Below, in pieces: positions 7,407-15,499 of a stretch of 39,830 nt of DNA (position 1 is its first letter; each line of letters opens with the position of its first letter). The stretch is from Rhizomicrobium sp. (GTDB taxonomy: Bacteria; Pseudomonadota; Alphaproteobacteria; Micropepsales; Micropepsaceae). The notes beneath the pieces were generated by a model that was not told where the DNA came from, ran no database searches, and saw nothing but the letters and a program-made list of their open reading frames with translations. The position numbers and the translations under genes were made by a program. The stretch covers positions 1-39,830 of the forward strand of contig JANWJQ010000056.1 in assembly GCA_025451875.1 (NCBI GenBank), in the 5' to 3' direction.

Positions 7407-8671
7407 CAATTGCGCGCGATTTGGTGAAGCGCCAGGGGTTTCGGCCCGCCTTCCGCCCAATCCAGCAATTCCGCAACATGGACGATGGGTGTCCCGCCGG
7501 ACAGATGCTCCAGGCAGCCGATGTTCGCGGTGGCGATCACATCCGGTTCCACGGCCGCGATATTGGCGAGCTTTCGGGTGCGCAAAACATCAGCCAGCTC
7601 CGGCTGCAGGATCGAATAGCTGCCCGCCGAACCGCAACACAGATGGCCTTCGGGAATGGCAGCCACGTCGAAACCCGCCGCCGTCAGAAGCTTTTCGTTC
7701 GCGCCTAATATGCGCAATCCATGTTGCAGCGAGCATGGCGCGTGATAGGCGACACGCAGCCGGTGGGGATTTTCCGCACCACGCGGCGAAATGAGTTCTG
7801 AGAAATCCTTTACCTTGGCGGCGAAGCGCAAAGCACGCGGCTTCCATTTCGGATCGCCCGCGAAGAGATGCGCCAAATCCTTCAGATGGGACGAACATCC
7901 CGTCGCCGTGATAAGCACCGCTTCAAAATCGCCATCCGCGCGCTCGAAACTTTCGATGGCGCGAATCGCCCATGCCTTCGCTTCGTCTTCGCGCCCCAGA
8001 TGATGCACCAGCGAGCCGCAGCATCCAGCACCTTCCAGTGGCACCAGAGAAAAACCGCGCCGCGCGAGCAATCGTGCCACAGCTTCGTCGATCTCCGGCG
8101 CCAATGCTTTCTGCACGCAACCCGGCATCAGCGCGATACGCTTCGTGCCGGAGGAAACTTCGGCAGGCGAAGATATAGGACCGACCTTCATCGCTGCGCC
8201 CTTGCGCGCCATCACACGCAAACGGCCGGGCAACAGAAAATGCAGCGGCGCAGAAATTTTCGCCAGCGTGAACATCGTGCGAGCGCGCGCGGGTTGTGTC
8301 AGCACATGGGCGATCAGCCAGCGCAGCGCGCGATCGCTCCATGGCCGTGCGTAATGGGTCTCCACATGCGCACGCGCGACGTCGATCAGCCGTGGGTAAT
8401 CCACGCCGGACGGACAGGCCGTGCGGCAACCAAGGCAGGATAGGCAGCGGTCCAGATGATGCACCGTTTGTGGCGTCGGCGCCTCGCGCGACTCCAGCAT
8501 ATTCTGCATCATCACGATGCGGCCGCGCGGTCCATCGCGTTCATCGCCCAACAGCACATAGGTCGGACATGTTGCCGTGCAGATACCGCAATGCACGCAG
8601 GCGCGCAGGTTCTTCTCGGCATCGGCCAGATGCCGATCGGCAAGCTGCGCGAGCGAGAAATTGGTGCGCAT
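7406..8671 (-). CDS. glcF: Glycolate oxidase iron-sulfur subunit
   Basis: A 421-residue subunit with two N-terminal 4Fe-4S motifs (C25-x2-C28-x2-C31-x3-C35 and C76-x2-C79-x2-C82-x3-C86, the last in CRTACPSGV) and two C-terminal CCG motifs (GCCGSL and LCCGSAG) typical of the GlcF/heterodisulfide-reductase fold. GlcDEF oxidises glycolate to glyoxylate and passes electrons to the membrane quinone pool; GlcF carries the electrons. The ATG at 8671 overlaps the glcE stop as TGATG, fixing the start and implying translational coupling. Its own stop overlaps the TPR gene start in the same way. Confidence 0.95.
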   Translation of the reverse strand: MRTNFSLAQLADRHLADAEKNLRACVHCGICTATCPTYVLLGDERDGPRGRIVMMQNMLESREAPTPQTVHHLDRCLSCLGCRTACPSGVDYPRLIDVARAHVETHYARPWSDRALRWLIAHVLTQPARARTMFTLAKISAPLHFLLPGRLRVMARKGAAMKVGPISSPAEVSSGTKRIALMPGCVQKALAPEIDEAVARLLARRGFSLVPLEGAGCCGSLVHHLGREDEAKAWAIRAIESFERADGDFEAVLITATGCSSHLKDLAHLFAGDPKWKPRALRFAAKVKDFSELISPRGAENPHRLRVAYHAPCSLQHGLRILGANEKLLTAAGFDVAAIPEGHLCCGSAGSYSILQPELADVLRTRKLANIAAVEPDVIATANIGCLEHLSGGTPIVHVAELLDWAEGGPKPLALHQIARN

Positions 8672-9837
8672 CAGACCGCTTTCCACATGCGGCCGGGATT
8701 GAAGACGTTCTGCGGATCGAACGCAGCCTTCACCGATCTGGTCAGCGCGCGGCGCGCCGCCGGCTCCGGCGGAAACGGCGCCACACGCTGGCGCGTCTCT
8801 TCATCGGCTTTCACAAGCGTCGCCTGTCCATCGGCACGTTCGCAATGCGCGCGTAGCTCCGCGCCATTGCCGCCGGCGTCGAGACCGATCCAGAGCGATC
8901 CGCCGGCCCAATCGGCCGCAAAGACAGATGATCCCATTTGCCGGACGATGCCTGCCGCTTCCGAAGATGGAACGGAAACACGCCACAGATCGCAATTCCG
9001 CCCGGCAAATATCGTGCCTCTGGAAATCGAATCGAAAACGTTCGCTGCCTCGATCGGTTGCGCGGACCGTGCGATCGCAAGAAGCGCCGCGATCTTTTCC
9101 TTCAACGGCTCATGCGCACCTTCCAGACGGATCAGTGCTGCGCCTTCGCCGACATAGCCAAGCTGTGTAATCGGTACAGACGCGGGAATGTATGCGAGCG
9201 CCGTCGCTTCAAGTGGGCTCTGCCATACCCGCCGCAGCAGCGCGAAACCGTCTTCCACACTCACATCGCGCACGATGAGCGAAACGCTCTGCGGCGGCTT
9301 GGGATAAACGCGGAGCGTCACCTCCGTAAGCACGCCCAGCGTTCCCATGGCGCCGCACATCAGTTTGGGAAGATCGAAGCCCGTGACGTTCTTCACCACC
9401 TTGCCGCCGGCCTTGTAGCTCTCCGCCAAGCCGTTCACCGCGCGAATGCCAAGCAGGGAATCCCGCGCGCGGCCATAGCGGATGGCGGCGGCGCCGTTCA
9501 CATCGGCGGACAAGACACCGCCAATGGTCGACTTGCCGGTGGCCGTGCCGAGCATGGCGCCCCAATCCACAGGCTCGAAACCGAGACGTTGATGCTTTGA
9601 ATCCAGGAGCGTCGTAATTTCAGCGACCGGCGTCCCCGGCAGCACGGTCAAGATCAATTCGGCCGGTTCATATTTCACGATGCCGCTGAGCGCAGAGACG
9701 TTCAGCACGTCATCGCACGACATCGGCCGTCCGTAAGCGCGTTTGGTGCCCCGGCTCATGATCTCCAGCGTGCGGCTCTTTGCGCGCGCATCGCGCACGG
9801 CATCGATCACATCGGCTTCGGTTTGCGCGGAAATCAT
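8671..9837 (-). CDS. glcE: Glycolate oxidase subunit GlcE (FAD-binding)
   Basis: A 388-residue protein of the FAD-linked oxidase family that lacks the full C-terminal part of GlcD, as expected of GlcE. The N-terminal PCMH-type FAD-binding fold shows RGTKRAYGRPM, ILTVLPGTPVAEI, GATGKSTIGG-like ATGKSTIGGVLSADVNG and KNVTGFDLPKLMCGAMGTLGVLTEVTL. The C-terminus ends in the usual AFDPQNVFNPGRM. It partners GlcD and GlcF in glycolate oxidation. The ATG at 9837 overlaps the glcD stop as TAATG. The open frame extends further upstream inside glcD, but that part has no family match and the overlap defines the start. Confidence 0.94.
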   Translation of the reverse strand: MISAQTEADVIDAVRDARAKSRTLEIMSRGTKRAYGRPMSCDDVLNVSALSGIVKYEPAELILTVLPGTPVAEITTLLDSKHQRLGFEPVDWGAMLGTATGKSTIGGVLSADVNGAAAIRYGRARDSLLGIRAVNGLAESYKAGGKVVKNVTGFDLPKLMCGAMGTLGVLTEVTLRVYPKPPQSVSLIVRDVSVEDGFALLRRVWQSPLEATALAYIPASVPITQLGYVGEGAALIRLEGAHEPLKEKIAALLAIARSAQPIEAANVFDSISRGTIFAGRNCDLWRVSVPSSEAAGIVRQMGSSVFAADWAGGSLWIGLDAGGNGAELRAHCERADGQATLVKADEETRQRVAPFPPEPAARRALTRSVKAAFDPQNVFNPGRMWKAV

Positions 9838-11318
9838 TAGAATCTTGGAAGGTTCGGGAACGGCACACGACCGCCCTTCACATGCATGTGGCCAAGCTCG
9901 ACACAGGCGGACAGGGTCGGAAACACCTTGCCGGGATTGAAAAGCCCCGCGCTGTCGAACGCGCATTTGAGGCGCTGCTGCTGCGCCAGATCGGCATCGG
10001 TGAACATTACCGGCATGAGGTCGCGCTTTTCTACGCCGACGCCATGCTCGCCGGTCAGCACGCCGCCGACCTCGACGCACAATTGCAGGATCGCCGCGCC
10101 AAAGGCTTCGGCACGCGCCAACTCGCCCTCTTTCATCACATCGAAGATGATGAGCGGATGCAGATTGCCGTCGCCGGCGTGAAAGACGTTGCAGAAGCCG
10201 AGGCCATATTTCTTCGACATCTCCGCCATGCGTATCAAAACGCGCGGCAAGGCATGACGCGGGATCGTGCCGTCCATGCAGAGCATATCGGGTGCAAGGC
10301 GGCCCATCGCGGGGAACGCCGCCTTGCGGCCCGCCCATAATCTTATGCGCTCGTTTTCGTCGAAGGCTTCGGTGACGGCGCTGGCGCCCGCCGCCTTGGC
10401 GATTTCGGTGACGCGTTCGGCAGCATGGGCCGCTTCCGCCGCCACGCCATCGACTTCGATGATGAGAATGCCCTCGGCGTCGCGCGGGTAGCCGGGCGAA
10501 CAATAATCCTCCACCGCACCGATGCAGTTTTTATCCATGAACTCCATCGCAGCCGGAATAACGCCCGCGCCGATGATGTCCGCCACGCATTGCCCCGCAT
10601 CCGGCACCGAGCGAAACGCTGCCATCAAGGTGCGCGTTACGGGCGGCTTGGGAAGGATGCGCAGCGTCGCTTCGACCACGATACCCAGCAAGCCTTCCGA
10701 ACCTGCAGCGATGCCGAGCAGATCCAGGCCGCCATCGCCAGCCTTGCCGCCAAGCCTCACGCGATCGCCGCCGGGCAGAACCATCTCCACGCCCAGAAGG
10801 TTGTGCGTGGTAAGGCCATATTTCAGGCAATGGATGCCGCCGGAATTCTCCGCGACATTGCCGCCGACCGTGCAGGCGATCTGCGACGACGGATCGGGCG
10901 CATAATAGAAGCCGCGCACTTCGACCGCGCGGGTGATGGAAAGATTGGTCACGCCCGGCTCGGTGACGACACAGCGATTCTCGTAATCGATCTCGAGAAT
11001 GCGGTTCATGCGGCCCATGCCCATCAGGATCGCATCGGCCAGCGGCAGCGCGCCGCCGCTGAGAGAAGTCCCCGCTCCGCGCGGCACAATGGCGATACCC
11101 TCTTCGCCCGCGAATTTCAGAACCGCCGAGACCTGCTCTTTCGTTTTGGGAAGAACGCAGGCCAGCGCCTTCTGGCGATAGGCCGTCAACGCGTCGCCAT
11201 CGAAGGCGGCGAGGCCTGCGGTATCGGCCACAACACCATCCGGCACAAGTGACCGCAGCCGGGCGACAATGGAATCGCGGCGGGCAAGGATGTCTCTATT
11301 AGGTGCCGGTAGAAGCAA
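9837..11318 (-). CDS. glcD: Glycolate oxidase subunit GlcD (FAD-linked, catalytic)
   Basis: A 493-residue FAD-linked 2-hydroxyacid oxidase: the FAD-binding loop VPRGAGTSLSGGALP, the ADP-binding strand SSQIACTVGGNVAENSGG, the GSEGLLGIVVEATL segment, and the C-terminal catalytic region with NVFHAGDGNLHP and LTGEHGVGVEKR, characteristic of GlcD and D-lactate dehydrogenases. Adjacent glcE and glcF make GlcD the preferred name. The only start that keeps a normal N-terminus (LLPAPNRDILARR) is TTG at 11318, four bases past the rpmJ terminator hairpin. No separate promoter or good ribosome site is visible, so expression may depend on readthrough or a promoter overlapping the hairpin region. Confidence 0.94.
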   Translation of the reverse strand: MLLPAPNRDILARRDSIVARLRSLVPDGVVADTAGLAAFDGDALTAYRQKALACVLPKTKEQVSAVLKFAGEEGIAIVPRGAGTSLSGGALPLADAILMGMGRMNRILEIDYENRCVVTEPGVTNLSITRAVEVRGFYYAPDPSSQIACTVGGNVAENSGGIHCLKYGLTTHNLLGVEMVLPGGDRVRLGGKAGDGGLDLLGIAAGSEGLLGIVVEATLRILPKPPVTRTLMAAFRSVPDAGQCVADIIGAGVIPAAMEFMDKNCIGAVEDYCSPGYPRDAEGILIIEVDGVAAEAAHAAERVTEIAKAAGASAVTEAFDENERIRLWAGRKAAFPAMGRLAPDMLCMDGTIPRHALPRVLIRMAEMSKKYGLGFCNVFHAGDGNLHPLIIFDVMKEGELARAEAFGAAILQLCVEVGGVLTGEHGVGVEKRDLMPVMFTDADLAQQQRLKCAFDSAGLFNPGKVFPTLSACVELGHMHVKGGRVPFPNLPRF

Positions 11319-11322
11319 AAGC

Positions 11323-11345
11323 GCCCCGGAAGTGATTTCCGGGGC
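11323..11345 (-). terminator. Hairpin terminator between rpmJ and glcD
   Basis: A perfect 9-bp stem GCCCCGGAA / TTCCGGGGC with a 5-base loop. On the minus strand it is followed by GCTTTTGCTT, a short broken T-run. It lies 44 bases past the rpmJ stop and ends four bases before the glcD TTG, so it also occupies the glcD leader. Confidence 0.8.
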
Positions 11346-11389
11346 ACTCTATTCGAAACCAAACGCGGCGCGGGAGATTATCCCTTCGC

Positions 11390-11515
11390 TTAGCCTTGGC
11401 GAGCCTTGAAGCGCGGGTTCTTCTTGTTGATCACGTAGACGCGGCCCTTGCGGCGGATGACGCGGCAGTCCTTGTCACGCTTCTTCAGCGAACGGAGCGA
11501 ATTGCGGATCTTCAT
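11390..11515 (-). CDS. rpmJ: 50S ribosomal protein L36
   Basis: A 41-residue, strongly basic protein ([17 protein letters not shown]..., then [20 protein letters not shown]). This is the L36 form lacking the full four-residue zinc site: only one Cys (residue 17) is visible, as in the C-minus forms common in alphaproteobacteria. It is a late-assembly protein of the large ribosomal subunit. AAGG nearby upstream of the ATG at 11515 can serve as ribosome site. It is apparently a single-gene unit ending at the hairpin at 11323-11345. Confidence 0.95.
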   Translation of the reverse strand: MKIRNSLRSLKKRDKDCRVIRRKGRVYVINKKNPRFKARQG

Positions 11516-11648
11516 GGGACTGGCCTTCAAAATACCGGAAAAAGGGGTTCAAAAGAGGCGCGGAAACTAGTGGCCGAGGCAGGGTCTGTCAACGCCCGGC
11601 GATCACTTCCGATATTGGTCAAAAGCGTAGAGTTTACAAGGGATTATC

Positions 11649-12938
11649 ATGGATTTGCGGACGGGGATGGTCTGGATGGTTCGGGGAACAGGGGTGGCTT
11701 TGGCACTCGCTCTGGCGGCTTGCGCCACTCCCGCGCCGGTAAGCGCGCGGCTTGCGGAGAACACGCAGGCACAGGTTTCGGCCACAGCTGCGAGCGCCGC
11801 GGATGCGAAATTCGGCCAGTTCATCCGCGATTTCCGCGCCACCGCCATCGCCGCGGGAATCCGCCCCGACATCTATGACCGGTCCATGGCCGGCATCCGG
11901 CGCAATGCGAGCGTGGAGCGGGCCAATACCTCGCAGCCGGAATTCGTGAAGCCGGTGTGGAGCTATCTCGACAGCGCGGTGTCGGATGATCGCGTGTCGA
12001 TGGGCCTGCAGATGGAAGCGACCTATCCGGGCATGCTCTCCAATCTGGAAACCCGTTACGGCGTGTCGAAAGACATTCTCGTCGCCATCTGGGGCATGGA
12101 AAGCAATTACGGCCAGCAGATGGGCGGCTACAACATGTTCGAGGCGCTGGCGACGCTCGCTTATGACGGGCCGCGCCAGGATTTCGCACGCCGCGAATTG
12201 CTGGCGGCGCTGAAGATGGAGCAGGAAGAAGGCCTCACGCCATCACAGATGACATCGTCCTGGGCCGGTGCATTCGGCCATACGCAGTTTGAACCATCAT
12301 CCTTCGCGAGCCATGCCGTCGATGGTGACGGCGATGGCAAGCGCGATCTGTGGCACTCACCTGCCGATGCGCTGGCATCGAGCGCGGTGCTTCTCAGCAA
12401 TGCGGGATGGACAAAAGGCGCGCCCTGCTATGCCGAAGTGTCTCTGCCGCCAGGCTTTGCGTATGAACTGGCGGACGGGGACACGGCCAAGACCGTTTCC
12501 GATTGGAAGGCGCTTGGTGTGAGACGTACGAACGGCACGAATTTTCCCGCCAATGCGGGCAATGGCGCGATCTATCTGCCCGCGGGGGCGCGCGGCCCGG
12601 CCTTCATGGCGTTCGACAATTTCCGCACGGTTCTCAAATACAACAACGCGGCAAGCTATGCGCTCGCGGTCTGTTATCTCGCGCATCGTTTGCGCGGCGG
12701 GGCGCCGATCATGGCGTCCTGGCCACGCGACGAGCAGCCGCTGACCTCCGACCAGCGCACGCAATTCCAGACCGACCTGCAGACGCTGGGCTATGACATC
12801 GGCACCATCGACGGCGTGCTGGGCCGCAAGACCCGCAATGTGCTCCGCCAATATCAGAAGGCGCACGGCCTTCCCGCCGACGGCTTTCCCACCGTGGAAA
12901 TGCTGGGGCGTCTCAACGCGGATGTGAAGTCACGCTAG
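11649..12938 (+). CDS. Lytic murein transglycosylase, MltB type, with C-terminal peptidoglycan-binding domain
   Basis: A 429-residue predicted lipoprotein: the hydrophobic N-terminus ends in a lipobox LAAC with the modified Cys near residue 25. The catalytic domain matches MltB (family 3): GVSKDILVAIWGMESNYGQ, with the catalytic Glu in GMESNYG, then GAFGHTQFEPSSF and a DGDGDGKRDLW loop. A C-terminal PG_binding_1 domain follows (QTLGYDIGTIDGVLGRKTRNVLRQYQKAHGL). It cleaves glycan strands between MurNAc and GlcNAc to make 1,6-anhydro ends, acting at the inner leaflet of the outer membrane. The ATG at 11649 has AAGGGAT just upstream. The stop overlaps that of the converging gene in a shared CTAG. 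Confidence 0.93.
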   Translation: MDLRTGMVWMVRGTGVALALALAACATPAPVSARLAENTQAQVSATAASAADAKFGQFIRDFRATAIAAGIRPDIYDRSMAGIRRNASVERANTSQPEFVKPVWSYLDSAVSDDRVSMGLQMEATYPGMLSNLETRYGVSKDILVAIWGMESNYGQQMGGYNMFEALATLAYDGPRQDFARRELLAALKMEQEEGLTPSQMTSSWAGAFGHTQFEPSSFASHAVDGDGDGKRDLWHSPADALASSAVLLSNAGWTKGAPCYAEVSLPPGFAYELADGDTAKTVSDWKALGVRRTNGTNFPANAGNGAIYLPAGARGPAFMAFDNFRTVLKYNNAASYALAVCYLAHRLRGGAPIMASWPRDEQPLTSDQRTQFQTDLQTLGYDIGTIDGVLGRKTRNVLRQYQKAHGLPADGFPTVEMLGRLNADVKSR

Positions 12939-13447
12939 GCCACAACCGCGCTGGCCGCCGATTTGCGCGCGGGCCATAGCATCAGCCGCAGCGCAAGAAT
13001 GTGCGTCCAGAACAGCAGCGGCACATAGATGATCGGGATCGCATAAGCGGCGCCGAGTTGGCCTGCCACGTCCGGCAGATGCAAGCGCACCGCGTTCGCC
13101 GTATCCAGGATGAGATCGCCAAGGCCGACAAGATTGAACGCCACGACCAGCGGCCAGAAGAGAAAGCGCACCCGCACGGTCAGGAGCGCGAAGATGGCAA
13201 GAATGCCGGTGGCAAAATCGCCATAAGCTGCCGTTGTCGCGAAGCCTTGCGGCAAGTGCGGCCCAACAAATCCCGGCAGCAGGAAGACAAGGCCAAAGAA
13301 GCGGAAACTGTGCAGCGTGGCGATAGCACGCTGCGCCGCGACGCTATCCATCGACTTAAGCCACGGCCACACATAGACCGCGCTGCACAATGCCCAGGCG
13401 AAGTAACCCAGAGACATGTCTATCAGGAAGATGGCCTGCGGCGGCAT
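12935..13447 (-). CDS. Small integral membrane protein of unknown family
   Basis: A 170-residue hydrophobic protein with about five predicted membrane helices (for example GYFAWALCSAVYVWPWL, FFGLVFLLPGFVG, FATGILAIFALLTV, FLFWPLVVAFNLVGLGDLIL, IPIIYVPLLFWTHILAL). I recognise no family motif. A good ribosome site (CGGAGG, eight bases) precedes the ATG at 13447. It lies downstream of the MarR gene on the same strand, and the 78-bp gap contains an inverted repeat resembling one in front of marR, so it may be a target of that regulator. Its stop overlaps the mltB-type gene's stop at CTAG. Confidence 0.7.
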   Translation of the reverse strand: MPPQAIFLIDMSLGYFAWALCSAVYVWPWLKSMDSVAAQRAIATLHSFRFFGLVFLLPGFVGPHLPQGFATTAAYGDFATGILAIFALLTVRVRFLFWPLVVAFNLVGLGDLILDTANAVRLHLPDVAGQLGAAYAIPIIYVPLLFWTHILALRLMLWPARKSAASAVVA

Positions 13448-13469
13448 CGCGAAATCCTCCGTGTCATAA

Positions 13470-13487
13470 AGCTGTATATGCAGCTTA
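13470..13487. promoter_or_regulatory. Inverted repeat upstream of the membrane protein, candidate MarR operator
   Basis: AAGCTG-tatatg-CAGCTT is a perfect 6-bp inverted repeat containing TGTATATGCA, which resembles TGCATATGCA in front of marR. It lies in the gap between marR and the downstream membrane protein gene, where a promoter for the latter would be. The MarR assignment is inferred from the shared motif. Confidence 0.4.
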
Positions 13488-13525
13488 TATAGGCGAGCCG
13501 GACCATCTCGTCCAGAGCATGGCTG

Positions 13526-14011
13526 CTATTCCGGCTTGCGAAGTTTCTCGTTGGCGAGGCCCAGCAGGCCGCTTAATGCCGCAGTCGTTTCGGCTCCCAC
13601 GGTGCGGCGCAATTCGGCATCCGCCGCCCGCCACAGCGGCATGGCGCGAGCGAGGCGTTTGTGTCCGGCAGCGGTGAGCTGGATGCAGCGCGCGCGGCGA
13701 TCCTGTTTGTCCGGCGCTGTGCTGATGAGTTTCTGCATTTCGAGCGGTTTCAGCGTGCGATTGAGCGTCGTCGGGTCCATACCGATCATGTCCGACAACT
13801 CTTTCATCGTCAGCGGGCGCGAGACAGCAAAGAGCTGCGTGAGGATACCGAACTGACCAATCGTAAGCTCGGCCGGTGCAAGATGCGCGTCGAACATCTG
13901 CGTCGTCATCCGGGCCGCGCGGCGCAGGCGCAAGCTTGTGCATGCGGCAACATCGCGGCAATCCACGCCGGCGAGCATCTTCCCGCCACGTGCGGGTTTG
14001 AGGTTGGCCAT
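13526..14011 (-). CDS. MarR-family transcriptional regulator
   Basis: A 161-residue winged-helix regulator. The core fits MarR: LTIGQFGILTQLF, then the recognition helix region TMKELSDMIGMDPTTLNRTLKPLEMQKLI, and the wing with DRRARCIQLTAAGHKRL. Such dimers usually repress themselves and nearby genes and release DNA on binding small aromatic or oxidising ligands. I chose the ATG at 14011 because AGGGAG lies about six bases upstream; upstream ATGs in the same frame overlap the palindrome. It sits between an MFS exporter-like gene and a small membrane protein, all leftward. Confidence 0.92.
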   Translation of the reverse strand: MANLKPARGGKMLAGVDCRDVAACTSLRLRRAARMTTQMFDAHLAPAELTIGQFGILTQLFAVSRPLTMKELSDMIGMDPTTLNRTLKPLEMQKLISTAPDKQDRRARCIQLTAAGHKRLARAMPLWRAADAELRRTVGAETTAALSGLLGLANEKLRKPE

Positions 14012-14021
14012 CTTATCTCCC

Positions 14022-14031
14022 TGCATATGCA
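14022..14031. promoter_or_regulatory. Palindrome TGCATATGCA upstream of marR
   Basis: A perfect 10-bp palindrome directly upstream of the marR ribosome site, followed by an ATATATAT run. It lies in the 52-bp gap after the MFS gene, and a similar core recurs at 13474-13483. It is a candidate autoregulatory operator. Confidence 0.45.
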
Positions 14032-14063
14032 TATATATTCGGGAGCGGCACAGGTCCACCGGA

Positions 14064-15380
14064 TCAGTTGTTCGGCACCGGACTTTCGGTCGGTTCTTCG
14101 ATGGCTTCCATGTCGGTCGGCAGCTTTCCCGCTTCGCGCAGCACGCGCGAAATGAACTGCGCCGCCAGAAGCGACAGCATCGCGACCACGCCGAACATGT
14201 AAGGCACGCGCGGTGAGAACTCGTAGAGCCAGCCGATCAGTGGACCGAAGATGAAGCCCGCCGCACCCGCCGCGTTCAGCAATCCCGCCACCGCGCCCTG
14301 TTCATGCGGTGACACTGCCAGCGAGGCGCCGGAGGTGAAGCCCGGCCGCGCCATGCCGAAGCCCAGACCTGAGGTAATCATCGCAAGCACCACCGTCGGG
14401 AAGTCATGCGCGAAAAGGAACAGTGTGTTCGACCCCACCGTGGTGCAGATGCCGGCAATGGTGAGCGTGCGCGAGGAAAAACCCATGCGCTGCACGACCA
14501 CGAATTGCGCGAACAGCGCCGCCATGTCGGACGACATCAAACCGATGCTGGTATAGGCGGCAGTCATGCGCGCGTCCAGATGCAACACGTCCTGGAAGAA
14601 GAAGCCGGAGGTCTGGATGGGAATCGCGCCGATCAGGCTGAGCACGAGACCGAAGGCCATGAAAGGAAACATGCGCGGCTCGTACCAGCGCAATGTCGTC
14701 TTGCGCACGGCGTGCGATTTGGGGGGCGTGCGTTCGGGCAGGAAATACCAGATCGCGGCGCCGCTCAGGATCGCCCATACCGCGATGAAATAGAACGGCA
14801 CGTACAAGCCGAACAGCGTCAGCGACGAGCCGATCACCGGGCCGAAGGTGGTGCCGAAAGCAAACGCCATCGAAATAATGGAGATACCGCGCAACCGTTC
14901 ATGCGGCGCGGTGCGGTCGGCGACATAGGCCTGCGCCGATGCGCTCGTGCCGGAGCCGAAGGTGCCGTAGATGCAGCGCGACAGAACCAGCGCCGGGAAA
15001 ATCAGATAGGCGGGGATCCATTTGTTGAGGCCCGCATGCATCACCGTTGCGAAACAGGCGAAAGAGAGCGCGAAGGCTGCCAGCCCCTGCAGCATCACCG
15101 GCTTGCGGCCCCAGCGGTCGCTGCGCACGCCCCAAAACGCGGACGAGAAAATCCAGATCGCCGCGCTGACGGCGAAGATGGATGTGATGCCTGTCGGACT
15201 GAGACCGAGTTCCCGGCCCAGCGGCGGCAGGATGGTGTAGATCACCGATTGCCCGGCGCCCATGCACACCAGGCTCACGAACAGGATGAAGAAGCCGCGC
15301 TTGCGCTCCGCCGGCGTCGTGTCGAGGCGCGCGGTCTGCCGGGTGCCTTTTGGATGCTGCTGCGAATGCGGATCGGACAT
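14064..15380 (-). CDS. MFS transporter (drug/metabolite efflux type)
   Basis: A 438-residue major facilitator protein with about twelve hydrophobic segments. Motif A between helices 2 and 3 reads GVRSDRWGRKPVML, and a motif-C-like GTTFGPVIGSSLTLFG lies in helix 5, which places it among proton-antiport exporters (TetA/Bcr-like group). The substrate cannot be inferred. I use the ATG at 15380 (AGG seven bases upstream); a GTG at 15392 would add four residues. The neighbouring downstream MarR regulator is the usual partner for such exporters, so ligand-induced efflux is a reasonable inference. Confidence 0.88.
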   Translation of the reverse strand: MSDPHSQQHPKGTRQTARLDTTPAERKRGFFILFVSLVCMGAGQSVIYTILPPLGRELGLSPTGITSIFAVSAAIWIFSSAFWGVRSDRWGRKPVMLQGLAAFALSFACFATVMHAGLNKWIPAYLIFPALVLSRCIYGTFGSGTSASAQAYVADRTAPHERLRGISIISMAFAFGTTFGPVIGSSLTLFGLYVPFYFIAVWAILSGAAIWYFLPERTPPKSHAVRKTTLRWYEPRMFPFMAFGLVLSLIGAIPIQTSGFFFQDVLHLDARMTAAYTSIGLMSSDMAALFAQFVVVQRMGFSSRTLTIAGICTTVGSNTLFLFAHDFPTVVLAMITSGLGFGMARPGFTSGASLAVSPHEQGAVAGLLNAAGAAGFIFGPLIGWLYEFSPRVPYMFGVVAMLSLLAAQFISRVLREAGKLPTDMEAIEEPTESPVPNN

Positions 15381-15434
15381 GCGCCTAACCACCGCAAAGG
15401 CTCGTTGTCGTCAAGCAGTCACCTTGTTGCGGGT

Positions 15435-15488
15435 GGCCGGGTCGGTTTGCACGCTGCCGCTACAAACCGCTTTGCTCGCTGTCCGGCC
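15435..15488. repeat. Nested inverted repeats between pbpC and the MFS gene
   Basis: An outer pair GGCCGG (15435-15440) / CCGGCC (15483-15488) encloses an inner pair CGGTTTG (15443-15449) / CAAACCG (15463-15469). The whole can fold into a two-stem structure in the 119-bp gap after the pbpC stop. There is no T-run. It could be a rho-dependent or processing end for pbpC mRNA or a leader for the MFS gene. Confidence 0.4.
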
Positions 15489-15499
15489 ATGACAAGATT

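Noticed and set aside
13460-14060. Possible mobile-element end repeats around the MarR gene
   Set aside because: The repeats are short, AT-rich and sit at promoter positions; there is no transposase or target duplication. Operators are more likely.
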